The position numbers were made by a program, and so were the translations under genes. From assembly GCA_947499955.1 (NCBI GenBank), contig CANMQI010000001.1, forward strand, positions 248,001 to 312,000: a stretch of 64,000 nucleotides of DNA. The letters run 5' to 3'. How positions within the stretch are numbered: position 1 is the stretch's first letter; each line of letters starts with the position of its first letter. Positions 34,653-46,897 of the stretch are shown piece by piece. This DNA comes from an uncultured Granulosicoccus sp. Its GTDB lineage: Bacteria > Pseudomonadota > Gammaproteobacteria > Granulosicoccales > Granulosicoccaceae. The notes beneath the pieces were generated by a model that saw only the letters and a program-made list of their open reading frames with translations, was not told the origin of the DNA and searched no databases.

Positions 34653-34677
34653 CAATGCCCTCGCAAGGAGGGCATTG
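34653..34677 (-). terminator. Bidirectional terminator candidate after rpoC
   Basis: A 10-bp perfect stem (34653-34662 with 34668-34677, core AATGCCCTC) lies between the convergent thioredoxin-fold gene and rpoC. On the - strand it is followed after three bases by TTTT, which suits termination of the rpoBC transcript. A second imperfect 8-bp stem lies closer to rpoC at 34730-34750. Confidence 0.7.
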
Positions 34678-34770
34678 ACAGTCCTTCAGACCGGCCAGAC
34701 AGCGCCGCATGAGGACCAAGGTAACGCACGGCCCCGATCAACTCGGAGCCGTAGTCATTTCATCAAACGC

Positions 34771-37700
34771 TCAAGCGTCTCCTGCGGCAGCGTTATCAGA
34801 CCCCATATCCAGCAAGCTCGGCATGGCGGCATCGTCCGGCAAGGTGCCTACACCGGATGACAACGCTGACTCCTGCTCGATCACCTTGTCGAAAGCCTGA
34901 TCGGCACTGAGCTTTGCACGGCTCTTGCGGCGTTCGTTATGGAAGGCAAGACCAGTACCGGCTGGTACGAGTCGACCCACGATAACGTTCTCCTTCAAGC
35001 CCCGCAGATCATCGCGAGCACCGCGTACGGCAGCATCGGTCAGAACTCGTGTTGTCTCCTGGAAGGAAGCAGCAGAGATGAACGACTCGGTAACCAGAGA
35101 AGCCTTGGTGATACCCAGCAGCAGATTTTCGAATTCTGCCGGTCTCGCATTCGGGTTCTCAGCCAACAGCGCTTCGTTGATCTCCTTGACGCGCAGGAAG
35201 TCCACCTGTTCGCCACGCAGCAGTCGAGTATCGCCAGCCACCGAGATGTCCACTTTTCTGAGCATCTGGCGAATGATGACTTCGATGTGCTTGTCGTTGA
35301 TCTTCACACCCTGCAGACGGTAGACGTCCTGGATTTCCTGAACCAGATAAGCCGCCAGAGTCTCTACACCGCGCAGTCGCAGAATATCCTGTGGATTGGG
35401 TTCACCATCGGCAATCATCTCACCGCGTTCTACCGTTTCACCCTCGAACACGTTGATATGACGCCACTTGGGAATCAGTTCTTCGTGCGGCTTGGGGCCA
35501 GGACCGGTAATGATCAGACGCTGCTTGCCCTTGGTCGGTGTACCAAAGGAGACAGTACCGCTCTCCTCGGCCAGAATTGCAGGTTCCTTCGGCTTGCGAG
35601 CCTCGAACAGATCGGCAACCCGTGGCAGACCACCCGTGATGTCACGCGTCTTGGAAGACGCCTGCGGAATACGAGCGACAACGTCACCGACCTGAATCTC
35701 GTCATTATCCTGCAGGTTGATGATCGCACCTGGCGGCAGGAAGTAGTGAGCAGGAATTTCAGTACCGGCGTAGTTCAAGTCGTTACCGTCCTTGTCCACC
35801 AGCTTCACCATTGGACGCAGATCCTTGTTGGTACCACCGCGTTGCTTGTGATCCGTAATGATCTTGTCCGTCAGACCGGTGGTCGGATCGGTTTCTTCCT
35901 TGGTGGTAACACCTTGCACAAAGTCGGAGAACTTGGCAAAACCCGCAACTTCCGTGATGACCGGATGGGTATGCGGATCCCAGGTAGCCAGAATGGCACC
36001 GGCCTCGATGGCCTCACCCTCTTTCGCCTGGATAACAGCACCATAAGGAATCTTGTAGCGCTCACGCTCACGACCCGCATCATCCACGACCGCCAGTTCG
36101 GCAGAGCGTGAAACAGCCATCAGCTTGCCTTCGCGGTTAGTGATTTCCTTCATGTTATGAAGGCGTACCGACCCCTTGGACTTCGATTCCACACTACTGG
36201 CAGCAGCAGAACGACTTGCAGCACCACCGATGTGGAAGGTACGCATGGTCAGCTGCGTGCCCGGCTCACCGATTGACTGAGCCGCCATGACGCCCACGGC
36301 CTCACCGATATTGATGATATGACCACGTGCCAGGTCACGACCGTAACAGGCAGCACAGACACCGTAGTCGGCTTCACAAGTGATTGCGGAACGCACCAGG
36401 ATCTCGTCGACACCGGCCTCTTCCAGCATGTCCACCATGTGCTCGTCCAGCAGCGTACCGGCTTCCAGCAATACCGTAGTGTCATCACCCGGCTTGGTGA
36501 TAGCCTCCGCAATGACTCGTCCCAGCACCCGCTCGCGCAGCGCTTCAACCACATCACCACCTTCGATGATCGGCTTCATGGTCAGACCGTTACTGGTTCC
36601 ACAATCAGGATCCACGACAACCATATCCTGAGCAACATCCACCAGACGACGTGTCAGGTAACCGGAGTTGGCAGTCTTCAGAGCCGTATCGGCCAGACCT
36701 TTTCGAGCACCGTGAGTCGAGATGAAGTACTGGTTCACGTTCAGACCTTCACGGAAGTTCGCGATGATCGGCGTTTCGATGATCGAGCCATCCGGCTTGG
36801 CCATCAGACCACGCATACCCGCCAGCTGACGAATCTGGGCAGCAGAACCACGAGCACCGGAGTCGGCCATCATGAAGATCGAGTTGAACGATTCCTGCTG
36901 AACCGTTTCACCTTTCTTGTTGACGACAGTTTCGGTACCCAGACTTGCCATCATGGACTTGGCAACCTGATCGTTGGCAGCAGACCAGATATCGACAACC
37001 TTGTTGTAGCGCTCACCCTTGGTAACCAGACCTTCGGAATACTGGTCCTGGATCTCGCTCACTTCGGCTTCTGCCAATGCAATCAGACGCTTCTTGTCGT
37101 CCGGCACCATCATGTCCTCGATACCGATGGAAACACCGGCCAGAGTCGCATAACGGAAACCCAGATACATCAGCTGATCGGCAAAGATGACCGATTCCTT
37201 CAGACCCAGACGGCGGTAGCAGAGGTTGATGAGCTTGGAGATATTCTTCTTGGTCAGGTTCAGATCGACATTGGCGAACTCGAGCCCTGGTGGAAGAATC
37301 TCGGACACGATCGCACGACCGACGGTTGTCTCGACACGTCGAGGTACGGGTACCCAGCGACCTGCTTCATTTTCAACGTAGTCGGTGATACGCACGGTAA
37401 CCATGGCGTGCAGATCGGCAACCTTGCTCTGGTAGGCGCGGTGACATTCGGCGATGTCCGTGAAAACCATGCCCTCGCCCTTGGCGTTGACCCGTGTTCG
37501 CGTCATGTAGTACAGACCCAGAACGATATCCTGAGAAGGGACAATGATCGGCTCACCATTGGCAGGCGACAGAACGTTGTTGGTCGACATCATCAGGGCA
37601 CGCGCTTCAAGCTGCGCCTCGATGGACAACGGCACGTGTACCGCCATCTGGTCACCATCAAAGTCAGCGTTGAACGCCGCACAAACCAGAGGGTGCAGCT

Positions 37701-39042
37701 GGATGGCCTTGCCTTCGATCAGTACCGGTTCAAACGCCTGGATGCCCAGACGGTGCAGTGTTGGAGCACGGTTGAGCATGACCGGATGCTCGCGAATGAC
37801 TTCCTCGAGGATATCCCAGACTTCCGCACCTTCACGCTCCACCATCTTCTTGGCAGCCTTGATGGTGGTCGCCATGCCACGAATCTGCAGCTTGGAGAAG
37901 ATGAACGGCTTGAACAACTCCAGAGCCATCTTCTTCGGCAAACCGCATTGATGCAGACGCAAGGTCGGACCAACCACGATAACGGAACGACCGGAGTAAT
38001 CCACTCGTTTACCCAGCAGGTTCTGACGGAAACGACCCTGCTTGCCCTTGATCATGTCAGCCAGTGACTTCAGAGGACGCTTGTTGGAACCGGTGATGGC
38101 GCGACCCCGTCGACCATTGTCCAGCAGTGCATCCACAGACTCCTGCAGCATGCGCTTTTCGTTGCGCACGATGATATCCGGCGCATTGAGCTCCAGCAGA
38201 CGACGCAGACGATTGTTACGGTTGATGACGCGACGATACAGATCGTTCAGATCCGATGTCGCGAAACGACCACCGTCAAGAGGTACCAGAGGACGCAGAT
38301 CCGGCGGCAGTACCGGCAGAATGGTCATGACCATCCACTCGGGACGGTTGCCTGATGCGATGAACGATTCAACCAGCTTCAGACGCTTGGTCAAGCGCTT
38401 CAGTTTGGTTTCCGATTTGGTCGCTTCGATCTCTTCACGAAGGTTCTCGGCATCGGTACTCATGTCGATGTCCTTCAGCAGGTCATGAACCGCTTCCGCG
38501 CCCATTCGTGCATCGAACTCGTCACCATGCTCTTCAACGGCTTCAAGATACTGTTCATCGGACAACAGTTGTCCGGTTTCCAGTGTCGTCATACCCGGGT
38601 CGATGACCACGTAGGCTTCGAAGTACAGGACACGCTCGATTTCACGCAGCGTCATGTCCAGCAACAGACCGATTCGGCTTGGCAGTGACTTCAGGAACCA
38701 GATATGCGCAACCGGGCTGGCCAGGTCGATATGACCCATGCGCTCACGGCGTACCTTGGTCTGTGTCACTTCCACACCACACTTCTCGCACACGACACCG
38801 CGGTGCTTCAGGCGCTTGTACTTTCCGCACAGGCACTCGTAGTCCTTGACGGGTCCGAAGATCTTCGAGCAGAACAGACCATCACGCTCCGGCTTGAATG
38901 TCCGGTAGTTGATGGTTTCCGGTTTCTTCACCTCTCCGTAAGACCAGGAACGGATGGTCTCCGGAGAAGCGAGCCTGATGCGAATTGCATCAAACTCTTC
39001 GGTCTGGCCCTGCATCTTGTACAGATTCAGCAGATCTTTCAT
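34771..39042 (-). CDS. rpoC: RNA polymerase subunit beta'
   Basis: Largest subunit of RNA polymerase, 1423 aa, as expected for a gammaproteobacterium. It has the N-terminal zinc ribbon ([20 protein letters not shown]), the catalytic magnesium loop [12 protein letters not shown], the bridge helix and trigger loop region ([20 protein letters not shown]), and the second cysteine set near residues 885-900. The C-terminus, Asp/Ala-rich, ends about 140 bases before a hairpin. It starts 81 bases after rpoB and is the last gene of the operon. Confidence 0.99.
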   Translation of the reverse strand: MKDLLNLYKMQGQTEEFDAIRIRLASPETIRSWSYGEVKKPETINYRTFKPERDGLFCSKIFGPVKDYECLCGKYKRLKHRGVVCEKCGVEVTQTKVRRERMGHIDLASPVAHIWFLKSLPSRIGLLLDMTLREIERVLYFEAYVVIDPGMTTLETGQLLSDEQYLEAVEEHGDEFDARMGAEAVHDLLKDIDMSTDAENLREEIEATKSETKLKRLTKRLKLVESFIASGNRPEWMVMTILPVLPPDLRPLVPLDGGRFATSDLNDLYRRVINRNNRLRRLLELNAPDIIVRNEKRMLQESVDALLDNGRRGRAITGSNKRPLKSLADMIKGKQGRFRQNLLGKRVDYSGRSVIVVGPTLRLHQCGLPKKMALELFKPFIFSKLQIRGMATTIKAAKKMVEREGAEVWDILEEVIREHPVMLNRAPTLHRLGIQAFEPVLIEGKAIQLHPLVCAAFNADFDGDQMAVHVPLSIEAQLEARALMMSTNNVLSPANGEPIIVPSQDIVLGLYYMTRTRVNAKGEGMVFTDIAECHRAYQSKVADLHAMVTVRITDYVENEAGRWVPVPRRVETTVGRAIVSEILPPGLEFANVDLNLTKKNISKLINLCYRRLGLKESVIFADQLMYLGFRYATLAGVSIGIEDMMVPDDKKRLIALAEAEVSEIQDQYSEGLVTKGERYNKVVDIWSAANDQVAKSMMASLGTETVVNKKGETVQQESFNSIFMMADSGARGSAAQIRQLAGMRGLMAKPDGSIIETPIIANFREGLNVNQYFISTHGARKGLADTALKTANSGYLTRRLVDVAQDMVVVDPDCGTSNGLTMKPIIEGGDVVEALRERVLGRVIAEAITKPGDDTTVLLEAGTLLDEHMVDMLEEAGVDEILVRSAITCEADYGVCAACYGRDLARGHIINIGEAVGVMAAQSIGEPGTQLTMRTFHIGGAASRSAAASSVESKSKGSVRLHNMKEITNREGKLMAVSRSAELAVVDDAGRERERYKIPYGAVIQAKEGEAIEAGAILATWDPHTHPVITEVAGFAKFSDFVQGVTTKEETDPTTGLTDKIITDHKQRGGTNKDLRPMVKLVDKDGNDLNYAGTEIPAHYFLPPGAIINLQDNDEIQVGDVVARIPQASSKTRDITGGLPRVADLFEARKPKEPAILAEESGTVSFGTPTKGKQRLIITGPGPKPHEELIPKWRHINVFEGETVERGEMIADGEPNPQDILRLRGVETLAAYLVQEIQDVYRLQGVKINDKHIEVIIRQMLRKVDISVAGDTRLLRGEQVDFLRVKEINEALLAENPNARPAEFENLLLGITKASLVTESFISAASFQETTRVLTDAAVRGARDDLRGLKENVIVGRLVPAGTGLAFHNERRKSRAKLSADQAFDKVIEQESALSSGVGTLPDDAAMPSLLDMGSDNAAAGDA

Positions 39043-39123
39043 TATTTGATTCCCCTATCTTTTACAGCGGAAAACGTATTTCGCATGATCATCCGGGCAA
39101 ATTTGTCTTTTGAACTCAATGCC

Positions 39124-42100
39124 TTATTTGTCCTGCTCGAGTTCGATATTGATTCCGAGCGAGCGAATTTCCTTGAGCAGCACGTTGAATGACTCAGGCA
39201 TGCCAGCATCCATTCGGTGATCACCGTCAACGATGTTCTTGTACATCGTGTTTCGACCTTTCACGTCATCGGACTTGACCGTCAGCATTTCACGCAGTGT
39301 GTAGGCAGCACCGTAGGCTTCCAGTGCCCAGACTTCCATCTCACCGAAGCGCTGACCACCGAACTGGGCCTTACCACCCAACGGTTGTTGAGTAACGAGA
39401 CTGTACGGACCGGTTGAACGGGCGTGCATCTTGTCATCCACCAGGTGATTCAGCTTCAGCATGTGCATGTAACCCACCGATACCGGACGTTCGAAACTGT
39501 CACCGGTACGACCGTCATACAAATGCGCCTGACCCGACTCCGGCAAATCTGCCAGCGCCAGCATCTGCCGAATTTCCTTCTCGGAAGCTCCGTCGAATAC
39601 CGGTGTGGCCATGGGAACACCACGGATCAGGTTATGCGCCAGTTCCTTGATCTCCGCATCACTCAGGCTGTCGATGTCGACATGCTGTCCTGCACCTTCG
39701 TGGTTGTAGACCTTGTCAAGAAACTCGCGAAGCTCACCAACAGCTTTCTGTGCCTTGATCATACGGTTGATCTTGTGACCCAGCCCCTTGGCCGCCCAGC
39801 CCAGATGCATTTCCAGCACCTGACCCACGTTCATGCGTGACGGTACGCCCAACGGATTCAAACAGATATCCACCGGTGCACCATCTTCCGAATAAGGCAT
39901 GTCCTCGGTTGGCACGATCATGGAAATAACACCCTTGTTTCCATGACGACCCGCCATCTTGTCACCCGGTTGCAGGCGACGCTTGACGGCCAGATAGACC
40001 TTGACCATTTTCAGAACACCTGGCGCCAGATCATCACCGGAAGTGATTTTCTCTTTCTGCTCCAGGAAGCGCTGTTCGAAGGCATCGCGATGATCCGAAA
40101 TGCTCTGCCCGATCTTCTCGAGCTGCACGTTCAGGTCTTCGTCCTGCATGGAGATCTGGAACCACTTGTCGCGCTCCAGCCCACTCAGGTATTCGCTGGT
40201 GACCTTGTCGCCCTTGCTCAGGCCGTTGGGTCCCTTGTCCACTTCCTTGTTGACAATCAGCTTCTCGATACGCTGGTAGATATCGTTTTCGATGATACGA
40301 GTCTCGTCATCGATATCCTTGCGAACCTGCTTCAGCTCTTCACGTTCGATCTGCTGGGCACGCAAGTCCTTGTCCACACCATCGCGGGTGAAGACGCGAA
40401 CATCGATGACCGTACCGTCCATGCCAGGTGGCACACGCAGAGAGGTGTCTTTCACATCCGACGCCTTTTCACCGAAGATGGCTCTCAACAGCTTCTCTTC
40501 CGGAGTCAGTTGGGTTTCGCCCTTCGGCGTTACCTTGCCCACCAGAATGTCGCTGGGTCGAACTTCAGCACCTACATAGACAATGCCCGACTCGTCCAGC
40601 TTGGACAGCAGTCCTTCACTGACGTTGGGAATATCGGCAGTGATGTCCTCAGGCCCGAGCTTGGTGTCACGTGCAACCGAGGTCAGTTCTTCGATGTGGA
40701 TGGTGGTAAAACGATCTTCCTGGACCACGCGCTCGGAGATGAGGATGGAATCCTCATAGTTGTATCCGTTCCATGGCATGAACGCCACCAGCATGTTCTG
40801 ACCCAGAGCCAGCTCACCCATATCGGTTGAGGGGCCATCGGCCAGCACATCACCACGCTCGATCTGATCACCAGGCTTCACCAGCGGACGCTGGTTGATG
40901 CAGGTGTTCTGGTTCGAACGCGTGTACTTGGTCAGTGTGTAGATATCCACACCACCAGCACCCGCTTCTGCTTCCTCGTCATTGACACGGACAACGATAC
41001 GCGCCGCATCCACGGAATCCACGATACCGCCCCGCTTGGAGACGACGGCAGAACCGGAATCCACAGCCACGATGCGTTCGATACCCGTTCCCACCAATGG
41101 CTTCTCGGCACGCAGTGTCGGTACCGCCTGACGTTGCATGTTCGAACCCATCAGGGCGCGGTTGGCATCATCGTGTTCCAGGAACGGGATAAGCGCTGCC
41201 GCGACCGATACGATCTGCTTGGGCGATACATCCATGAACTCCACCTGCTCGGGACGAGCCATGGTGAATTCATTATTGGTACGAACCGATACCAGCTCAC
41301 TGATCAGGTTGCCTTCTGCATCCAGCTCGGTGTTGGCCTGAGCGATGATGTAGTTGCCTTCTTCGATCGCAGACAGATACTCGATCTGGTCAGTAGCCTT
41401 GCCATTGGCAATCTTGACATAAGGCGTCTCGAGGAAACCGAAGTTGTTGGTTCGCGCATAGACCGCCAGTGAGTTGATCAGACCGATGTTCGGGCCTTCC
41501 GGCGTCTCGATCGGGCAGACACGACCATAGTGAGTCGGATGCACGTCACGGACTTCAAAACCGGCACGTTCACGTGTCAGACCACCCGGGCCAAGAGCCG
41601 AGATGCGACGCTTGTGAGTGACTTCCGACAGAGGGTTGTTCTGATCCATGAACTGCGACAACTGGCTGGATCCGAAAAATTCCTTTACCGCTGCAGCTAC
41701 TGGCTTGGCATTGATGATGTCCTGCGGCATGAGGCCTTCAGACTCGACCATACCCAGACGTTCACGCACAGCTCGTTCAACACGAACCAGGCCTACGCGA
41801 AAGACGTTCTCGGCCATCTCACCAACACTACGAATACGACGATTACCCAGGTGATCGATGTCATCCACCGTACCGTTACCGTTACGGATATCGATCAGCA
41901 CCTTCAGTACAGCCTGGATGTCTTCTCTGTCCAGTGTACCGGGGCCTTGAGTGTCTTCACGCATCAGTCGACGGTTGAACTTCATGCGTCCAACGGGTGA
42001 CAGGTCGTAACGATCAGGCTCGAAGAACAGGTTGTTGAACAGGTTCTGTGCAGCTTCCTTGGTAGGAGGTTCGCCAGGACGCATCATTCGGTAGATTTCT

Positions 42101-43212
42101 ACCTGTGCTTCAAGCTGTGTGTTGGTCGGGTCGATACGCAGGGTATTGGAGATGAAAGGACCACGATCCAGATCGTTGACATACAGTACTTCAATCTTCT
42201 TGATGCCTGCATCCTTGATCAGCTGGACCAGTTCGGCTGTCAGCTCGGCATTGGCAAATGCCATGATCTCGCCGGTTTCCGGATCGGCGATGTCATGAAA
42301 CAGAATCTTGCCCACCAGGTAATCATCCGGGATTTCCAGCTTCTTGATATTCGCCTGTTCCAGCACTCGCACATGACGTGCAGAGATCGGGCGACCGGTC
42401 TCGACAACCACATCCTTGCCGGCCTTGATGTCGAACGCAGCTGTTTCACCGCGCAGACGCTCGGGAACCAGTTCCATTTCGATCTTGGTCTTGGACAGGG
42501 ATATCTTGTGAGTTTCGAAGAAGTTTTCCAGAATATCGCTGGTTTCAAAACCCAGAGCGCGCAACACGATGGTTGCAGGCAACTTGCGTCGACGGTCAAT
42601 ACGCGCGAAGACACAGTCCTTTGGATCGAATTCGAAATCCAGCCAGGAACCACGGTAGGGGATGATGCGCGCGCTGAACAGCAATTTGCCCGACGAATGC
42701 GTCTTGCCGCGATCATGGTCGAAAAATACGCCCGGAGAACGGTGCAACTGAGAAACGATGACGCGCTCAGTACCGTTGATGATGAATGTTCCATTATCCG
42801 TCATGAGCGGCAATTCACCCATGAAGACTTCCTGTTCCTTGATGTCCTTGACGACTTTACTGCTCGCAGGAGCGGTCTTGTCATAGATGATCAGACGCGC
42901 CAGAACGCGCAGCGGTGCTGCGAACGTCAGGCCACGGATCTTGCATTCCCGCTCGTCAAAAGCAGGTTTGCCCAGTCGGTAGCTGACATAATGCAGCTCG
43001 ACGTTGCCAGAATAACTGACAATGGGCATCACACTGTTGAAGGCTCCATGCAGGCCTACTTCAGTACGATTTTCCGCATCTTTATCTTCCTGCAGGAAGT
43101 TGCGGTAGGAGTCCAGCTGCGTTTGCAGCAGGTACGGCACCTCAAGGATTGGAGCGCGCTTTCCAAAATCCTTGCGGATACGTTTTTTTTCAGTGAACGA
43201 AAAAGCCATCAA
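39124..43212 (-). CDS. rpoB: RNA polymerase subunit beta
   Basis: 1362-aa catalytic subunit. The rifampicin-binding cluster has the common sensitive sequence ([33 protein letters not shown]), with no known resistance substitution in what I can read. The C-terminal KPQ-like clamp and the [19 protein letters not shown] block are normal. It follows rplL by 159 bp, a gap that contains a long hairpin. Confidence 0.99.
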   Translation of the reverse strand: MMAFSFTEKKRIRKDFGKRAPILEVPYLLQTQLDSYRNFLQEDKDAENRTEVGLHGAFNSVMPIVSYSGNVELHYVSYRLGKPAFDERECKIRGLTFAAPLRVLARLIIYDKTAPASSKVVKDIKEQEVFMGELPLMTDNGTFIINGTERVIVSQLHRSPGVFFDHDRGKTHSSGKLLFSARIIPYRGSWLDFEFDPKDCVFARIDRRRKLPATIVLRALGFETSDILENFFETHKISLSKTKIEMELVPERLRGETAAFDIKAGKDVVVETGRPISARHVRVLEQANIKKLEIPDDYLVGKILFHDIADPETGEIMAFANAELTAELVQLIKDAGIKKIEVLYVNDLDRGPFISNTLRIDPTNTQLEAQVEIYRMMRPGEPPTKEAAQNLFNNLFFEPDRYDLSPVGRMKFNRRLMREDTQGPGTLDREDIQAVLKVLIDIRNGNGTVDDIDHLGNRRIRSVGEMAENVFRVGLVRVERAVRERLGMVESEGLMPQDIINAKPVAAAVKEFFGSSQLSQFMDQNNPLSEVTHKRRISALGPGGLTRERAGFEVRDVHPTHYGRVCPIETPEGPNIGLINSLAVYARTNNFGFLETPYVKIANGKATDQIEYLSAIEEGNYIIAQANTELDAEGNLISELVSVRTNNEFTMARPEQVEFMDVSPKQIVSVAAALIPFLEHDDANRALMGSNMQRQAVPTLRAEKPLVGTGIERIVAVDSGSAVVSKRGGIVDSVDAARIVVRVNDEEAEAGAGGVDIYTLTKYTRSNQNTCINQRPLVKPGDQIERGDVLADGPSTDMGELALGQNMLVAFMPWNGYNYEDSILISERVVQEDRFTTIHIEELTSVARDTKLGPEDITADIPNVSEGLLSKLDESGIVYVGAEVRPSDILVGKVTPKGETQLTPEEKLLRAIFGEKASDVKDTSLRVPPGMDGTVIDVRVFTRDGVDKDLRAQQIEREELKQVRKDIDDETRIIENDIYQRIEKLIVNKEVDKGPNGLSKGDKVTSEYLSGLERDKWFQISMQDEDLNVQLEKIGQSISDHRDAFEQRFLEQKEKITSGDDLAPGVLKMVKVYLAVKRRLQPGDKMAGRHGNKGVISMIVPTEDMPYSEDGAPVDICLNPLGVPSRMNVGQVLEMHLGWAAKGLGHKINRMIKAQKAVGELREFLDKVYNHEGAGQHVDIDSLSDAEIKELAHNLIRGVPMATPVFDGASEKEIRQMLALADLPESGQAHLYDGRTGDSFERPVSVGYMHMLKLNHLVDDKMHARSTGPYSLVTQQPLGGKAQFGGQRFGEMEVWALEAYGAAYTLREMLTVKSDDVKGRNTMYKNIVDGDHRMDAGMPESFNVLLKEIRSLGINIELEQDK

Positions 43213-43327
43213 CGTTCCTCACAGTCTTGAAGGTCGCGCGCCGGGCGAGCACGCAAGTTCGAAAATTTTCCGTCGGAAACGACGGCAGGCCGACAGTCAC
43301 AGCGACTGTCAGCCTGTCGATGTTACG

Positions 43328-43351
43328 GCCCCGAGGCCTAAGCCCCGGGGC
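43328..43351 (-). promoter_or_regulatory. Hairpin in the rplL-rpoB gap (attenuator or processing site)
   Basis: GCCCCG (43328-43333) pairs with CGGGGC (43346-43351), and the inner GGC (43335-43337) with GCC (43342-43344), making a nearly continuous stem with one A-C mismatch and loop CTAA. On the - strand no T-run follows, so it is more likely a partial attenuator or an RNase III site. In E. coli the corresponding gap has both an attenuator and a processing site. Confidence 0.55.
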
Positions 43352-43371
43352 TGCAACGAGGGATACAACGC

Positions 43372-43749
43372 TTACTTCAGCTCGACGGAGGCGCCAGCTT
43401 CTTCCAGAACCTTCTTCAGTTCTTCAGCTTCTGCTTTAGGCACGCCTTCCTTGATAGGAGCTGGTGCACTTTCAACGAGGTCTTTTGCTTCTTTCAGTCC
43501 AAGGCCAGTTGCGCCACGTACTGCTTTGATAACGCCAACCTTGTTCTCACCGAAACTGGCCAGAACGACGTCGAAGTCAGTCTGCTCTTCAGCAGCTGCA
43601 CCGGCTTCAGCGCCAGCAGCAGGAGCTGCAGCAACTGCAGCAGCAGCTGATACGCCAAACTTCTCTTCCATCGCACTGATGAGGTCGACAACCTCCATCA
43701 CTGACATATTGGAAATGGTTTCCAGCATGTCTTCTTTTGAAACTGCCAT
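43372..43749 (-). CDS. rplL: Ribosomal protein L7/L12
   Basis: Stalk protein of the large ribosomal subunit, 125 aa. The N-terminal dimer domain ([20 protein letters not shown]), the Ala-rich hinge and the C-terminal domain ([20 protein letters not shown], then [15 protein letters not shown]) are as expected. It follows rplJ by 81 bases; four to six copies bind L10 at the ribosome. Confidence 0.98.
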   Translation of the reverse strand: MAVSKEDMLETISNMSVMEVVDLISAMEEKFGVSAAAAVAAAPAAGAEAGAAAEEQTDFDVVLASFGENKVGVIKAVRGATGLGLKEAKDLVESAPAPIKEGVPKAEAEELKKVLEEAGASVELK

Positions 43750-43830
43750 TTGTCTTTCTCCAATGGTTACCGGTAAATTGCCGGATAACCGTTAAGTCTA
43801 AGTTGAGTGAACCGGACGATCTGGTTCGTA

Positions 43831-44355
43831 TTAAGCTTCTTTGGACAAACGTACAGCTTCCACTGTACGAACAAGCTTGCCCGGAACTTCGTTCAAGGTA
43901 CGCGCGAGTTTGGTAACCGGCGCCTGCATGACAGACATCAGCAATGACAGAGCCTCGTCCCGAGTCGGGAGGTTGGCCAGTTTGCCTATGTCGCCAGCAT
44001 CGATCGTTTCACCGCCAACTGCACCCAGAGTAATGACAAGCTTGTCATTATCCTTGGCGAAGTCACGGAACAGACGTGCCGCTGCACCAGGATCCTCTTG
44101 CGAGAATGCCAGCATCAACGGACCGCTGAGGCGATCGTTCATACACTCGAATTCAGTCCCCTTGACTGCCAAACGTGCCAGGGAATTCTTGACGACTCGC
44201 ACATACACACCAGTCTCACGTGCTTTCGCACGCAGAGCGGTCAATTGCGAGACGCTAAGTCCCCGGTACTCGGCAGCAACTGCCGACAAAGCTGAACCCG
44301 CAACATCTGCGACTTCGGCTACGACGGCTTGCTTCTCTGCATAAGTCAGAGCCAT
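43831..44355 (-). CDS. rplJ: Ribosomal protein L10
   Basis: Stalk base protein that anchors L7/L12, 174 aa. It begins MALTYAEKQAVVAEVADVAG and has the typical YRGLSVSQLTALRAKARETG, YVRVVKNSLARLAVKGT and GPLMLAFSQEDPGAAARL blocks. In enterics, L10 with L12 represses its own translation by binding the mRNA leader; the long structured gap upstream (44356-44679) suits this. Confidence 0.98.
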   Translation of the reverse strand: MALTYAEKQAVVAEVADVAGSALSAVAAEYRGLSVSQLTALRAKARETGVYVRVVKNSLARLAVKGTEFECMNDRLSGPLMLAFSQEDPGAAARLFRDFAKDNDKLVITLGAVGGETIDAGDIGKLANLPTRDEALSLLMSVMQAPVTKLARTLNEVPGKLVRTVEAVRLSKEA

Positions 44356-44679
44356 AGAGCACCTTTAGTTAAACGGCTTTTCAAACCACTCGAAAAGCCA
44401 TGCCTTGCAAGCTGCACGAAAACGCAACTTACCCACTCGGTTCTGCAACCGACCATGAAACATCGGTTGCATCCCCATCTGCGCAGGCCATTAAGTCGAT
44501 CCTTGCGGACTGACACCTACGGTCTTCGATGAGACAGACCAAGTCATGGCTAGCCATGGCACAACGTCTGCTCACTCAAAGTTCTTCTGTACTACATTCC
44601 TGCCCGACAGCAGTACCGTCGGTATATCGGTTCGACCGAGCCTGCCCCGGCTTCCCGAGGCAGAGTCAGTCGAAATGGA
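44356..44679 (-). promoter_or_regulatory. rplJ mRNA leader with conserved hairpins
   Basis: This 324-base gap between rplA and rplJ has no gene. It holds a perfect 9-bp hairpin, TGCAACCGA (44444-44452) with TCGGTTGCA (44463-44471), and a perfect 8-bp hairpin, GGCTTTTC (44375-44382) with GAAAAGCC (44392-44399), just upstream of the L10 start. The placement fits an L10 autoregulatory leader. A promoter for rplJL may also lie in the distal half but I could not fix one. Confidence 0.6.
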
Positions 44680-45372
44680 TCAGACGAGAGACGAATGATC
44701 GATTGTCAGACCAGGACCCATGGTGGTGGATACTGTAATCTTTCGCATGTAAACGCCTTTGGCTGCCGATGGCTTCGCCTTGACCAGGTCGTTGACCAGA
44801 GTCTGCAGGTTTTCCTGCAACGCCTGAGGTTCGAAACTCGCCTTGCCCAGTGTGCAGTGAACGATGCCGCCCTTGTCAGCGCGGTATCGCACCTGACCAG
44901 CCTTTGCATTGGTGACAGCTTCTGCAACGTTCGGCGTTACCGTACCCACTTTAGGGTTAGGCATCAGACCGCGTGGACCCAGGATGGTACCCAGAGCACC
45001 TACAACGCGCATGGCATCGGGGGCTGCAATGACAACGTCGAAATCCATGCTGCCGCCCTTGATCGATTCAGCCAGATCTTCAAAGCCAACCAGATCAGCA
45101 CCGGCTTCACGAGCTGCATCAGCCTGAGCGCCCTGCGCGAATACGGCAACGCGAACAGTCTTGCCAGTACCGTTAGGCAGTACGCTTGAACCACGAACAA
45201 CCTGGTCGGATTTACGTGGATCAACACCGAGGTTGACCGCAACGTCGACAGATTCTGCGAACTTGACGGTAGAGAGTTCTTTCAGCAGCGTGAAGGCTTC
45301 AGCGATGTCGTATGTCTTTTCAGCATCGACTTTTTCGCGAATCGCCTTGGCGCGTTTTCCCAATTTAGCCAT
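44680..45372 (-). CDS. rplA: Ribosomal protein L1
   Basis: L1-stalk protein, 230 aa. It has the family pattern [40 protein letters not shown], the [15 protein letters not shown] signature and the [18 protein letters not shown] block. It follows rplK by a single base; in E. coli L1 controls the rplKA mRNA. Confidence 0.98.
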   Translation of the reverse strand: MAKLGKRAKAIREKVDAEKTYDIAEAFTLLKELSTVKFAESVDVAVNLGVDPRKSDQVVRGSSVLPNGTGKTVRVAVFAQGAQADAAREAGADLVGFEDLAESIKGGSMDFDVVIAAPDAMRVVGALGTILGPRGLMPNPKVGTVTPNVAEAVTNAKAGQVRYRADKGGIVHCTLGKASFEPQALQENLQTLVNDLVKAKPSAAKGVYMRKITVSTTMGPGLTIDHSSLV

Positions 45373-45373
45373 C

Positions 45374-45805
45374 TTATACGCCCTCTACTTCCAGACCCAT
45401 GCTGCGCGCAGTGCCAGCGATGGTGCGAACGGCTGCGTCCATGTCGGATGCAGTCAGATCAGGGTTCTTCGTCGTGGCAATTTCTTCAAGCTGATCGCGT
45501 GAGACCTTGCCGACTTTTTCAGTGTTTGGACGACCACTACCCTTGGCCAGTCCGGCCGCCTTACGCAGCAGAACAGACGCAGGAGGTGTCTTCTGGATAT
45601 ACGTGAAGCTACGGTCGTTGTAGACTGTAATCACGACAGGAATCGGCAAGCCGGCTTCCAGACTCTGCGTAGAGGCATTGAATGCCTTGCAGAATTCCAT
45701 TATGTTTACACCATGCTGACCCAAAGCGGGTCCAACTGGTGGACTGGGGTTCGCCTGCCCGGCAGGCACCTGCAGCTTGATATAAGCCTGGACTTTCTTG
45801 GCCAT
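45374..45805 (-). CDS. rplK: Ribosomal protein L11
   Basis: GTPase-centre protein, 143 aa. It has the typical [20 protein letters not shown] start, [20 protein letters not shown] with the proline-rich hinge, and a C-terminal rRNA-binding domain ([20 protein letters not shown]). It is translated together with rplA; the gap to nusG is 123 bases. Confidence 0.98.
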   Translation of the reverse strand: MAKKVQAYIKLQVPAGQANPSPPVGPALGQHGVNIMEFCKAFNASTQSLEAGLPIPVVITVYNDRSFTYIQKTPPASVLLRKAAGLAKGSGRPNTEKVGKVSRDQLEEIATTKNPDLTASDMDAAVRTIAGTARSMGLEVEGV

Positions 45806-45894
45806 ACTGATTGCTCCTGATCGGGTTCAAACGTCCGACAGCTGCTCGCGCCCTGCCCGACTCCCCGATGGTTATACGCAAGATTGCGTGATTT

Positions 45895-45915
45895 GCAGAC
45901 CTGTTACAGGCCTGC
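45895..45915 (-). other. Hairpin between nusG and rplK
   Basis: A 9-bp stem (45895-45903 with 45907-45915, one G-T pair, loop TTA) follows the nusG stop on the - strand. A second small stem (ACGCAA/TTGCGT) is next to it, then TATAAC, a possible -10 of a separate rplK promoter with a poor -35. It could be a processing site rather than a terminator, as no T-run follows. Confidence 0.4.
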
Positions 45916-45928
45916 GACTAAATAATGG

Positions 45929-46462
45929 TCAGGCTTTTTCGACCTGACTGAATTCGAGTTCCACTGGCGTGCTGCGTCCGAAGATCTGCACGGCAACCAG
46001 CAGGCGGTTCTTGTCGAAGTTGACTTCTTCCACAACACCGTTGAAATCATTGAAGGGACCATCTGTCACGCGCACCACTTCACCCACATCGAACAGGACC
46101 TTGGGCCGAGGTTTCTCGACTCCATCCTGAACACGCTGAAGGATGGCATCGGCCTCCTTGTCTGAAATGGGGGCTGGCCTGTCAGCGGTACCGCCAATGA
46201 AACCCAGTACTTTCGGTACATCCTTGACCAAATGCCAGGTTTCGTCTTCCATTTCCATGCGGACCAGAACATAGCCCGGAAAGAATTTACGCTCCGAACG
46301 ACGCTTCTGTCCGTTGCGAATCTCGACAACTTCTTCAGTTGGAACGAGAATATCACCGAACTTTTCACCCAGACCAGCGCGCTCGATCCGCTCTTCCATC
46401 GAACGTTTTACCGTTCCTTCGAAGCCGGAGAACGCCTGCACCACAAACCAACGCATTGCCAT
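45929..46462 (-). CDS. nusG: Transcription termination/antitermination protein NusG
   Basis: RNA polymerase elongation factor of 177 aa. The NGN domain ([20 protein letters not shown], then [20 protein letters not shown]) and the KOW domain at the C-terminus ([20 protein letters not shown]) are both present. It is 6 bases downstream of secE, as in most bacteria. Confidence 0.98.
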   Translation of the reverse strand: MAMRWFVVQAFSGFEGTVKRSMEERIERAGLGEKFGDILVPTEEVVEIRNGQKRRSERKFFPGYVLVRMEMEDETWHLVKDVPKVLGFIGGTADRPAPISDKEADAILQRVQDGVEKPRPKVLFDVGEVVRVTDGPFNDFNGVVEEVNFDKNRLLVAVQIFGRSTPVELEFSQVEKA

Positions 46463-46468
46463 GCTCGC

Positions 46469-46840
46469 CTAGATTCCCGTGATTGCGCGAAAAAGATACG
46501 CCAGCAGCATATCGAATAACCACAGAAAGATGCCGACCAACACAACGATGATGAAGACTGTCAGAGTTGTCTGAGTCGTTTCTGCGCGGCTGGGCCAGAC
46601 TACCTTGCGAACTTCGGTCCTGGCATCACGAAAAAAGGCAACGGTACGCTTGCCCAGATCGGTCTGATAGACAATGAAGGCCGCCAGTCCACCAATGACA
46701 AGCAAGCCCACCACTCGCATCAGCAGAGACTGCTCAGCGAAATAGTAGAATGCCACAAGCCCCAGCAGCACGAGTGCGCCGGCGGAAGCGAGTTTGATGG
46801 TATCTGCGCTATTACTAGTTACTTCGGCCTTTGAGACCAT
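46469..46840 (-). CDS. secE: Preprotein translocase subunit SecE
   Basis: Sec translocase subunit of 123 aa from the ATG at 46840; a longer frame to 46927 would run into the tRNA-Trp gene and is rejected. Three membrane helices as in E. coli SecE (about residues 18-35, 40-60 and 95-118), with the conserved amphipathic FFRDARTEVRKVVWPSRAET before the last one. It is followed directly by nusG. Confidence 0.96.
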   Translation of the reverse strand: MVSKAEVTSNSADTIKLASAGALVLLGLVAFYYFAEQSLLMRVVGLLVIGGLAAFIVYQTDLGKRTVAFFRDARTEVRKVVWPSRAETTQTTLTVFIIVVLVGIFLWLFDMLLAYLFRAITGI

Positions 46841-46897
46841 GAATATGCTCGCGGCAACCCTAAAGTTGAAATGCTCAACGTGTGACACATACCGGAT

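Noticed and set aside
36319-38067. Long + strand open frame of 582 codons inside rpoC
   Set aside because: It is antisense to well-conserved rpoC coding sequence, has low-complexity His/Gln/Thr-rich composition and no recognisable domain.
43180-43195. Run of eight A in the rpoB coding strand as a frameshift or slippage site
   Set aside because: It encodes the conserved EKKRIRKD start of rpoB and the frame continues normally.
39943-43230. + strand open frames of 295 and 311 codons over rpoB
   Set aside because: Shadows of rpoB codon structure on the other strand.
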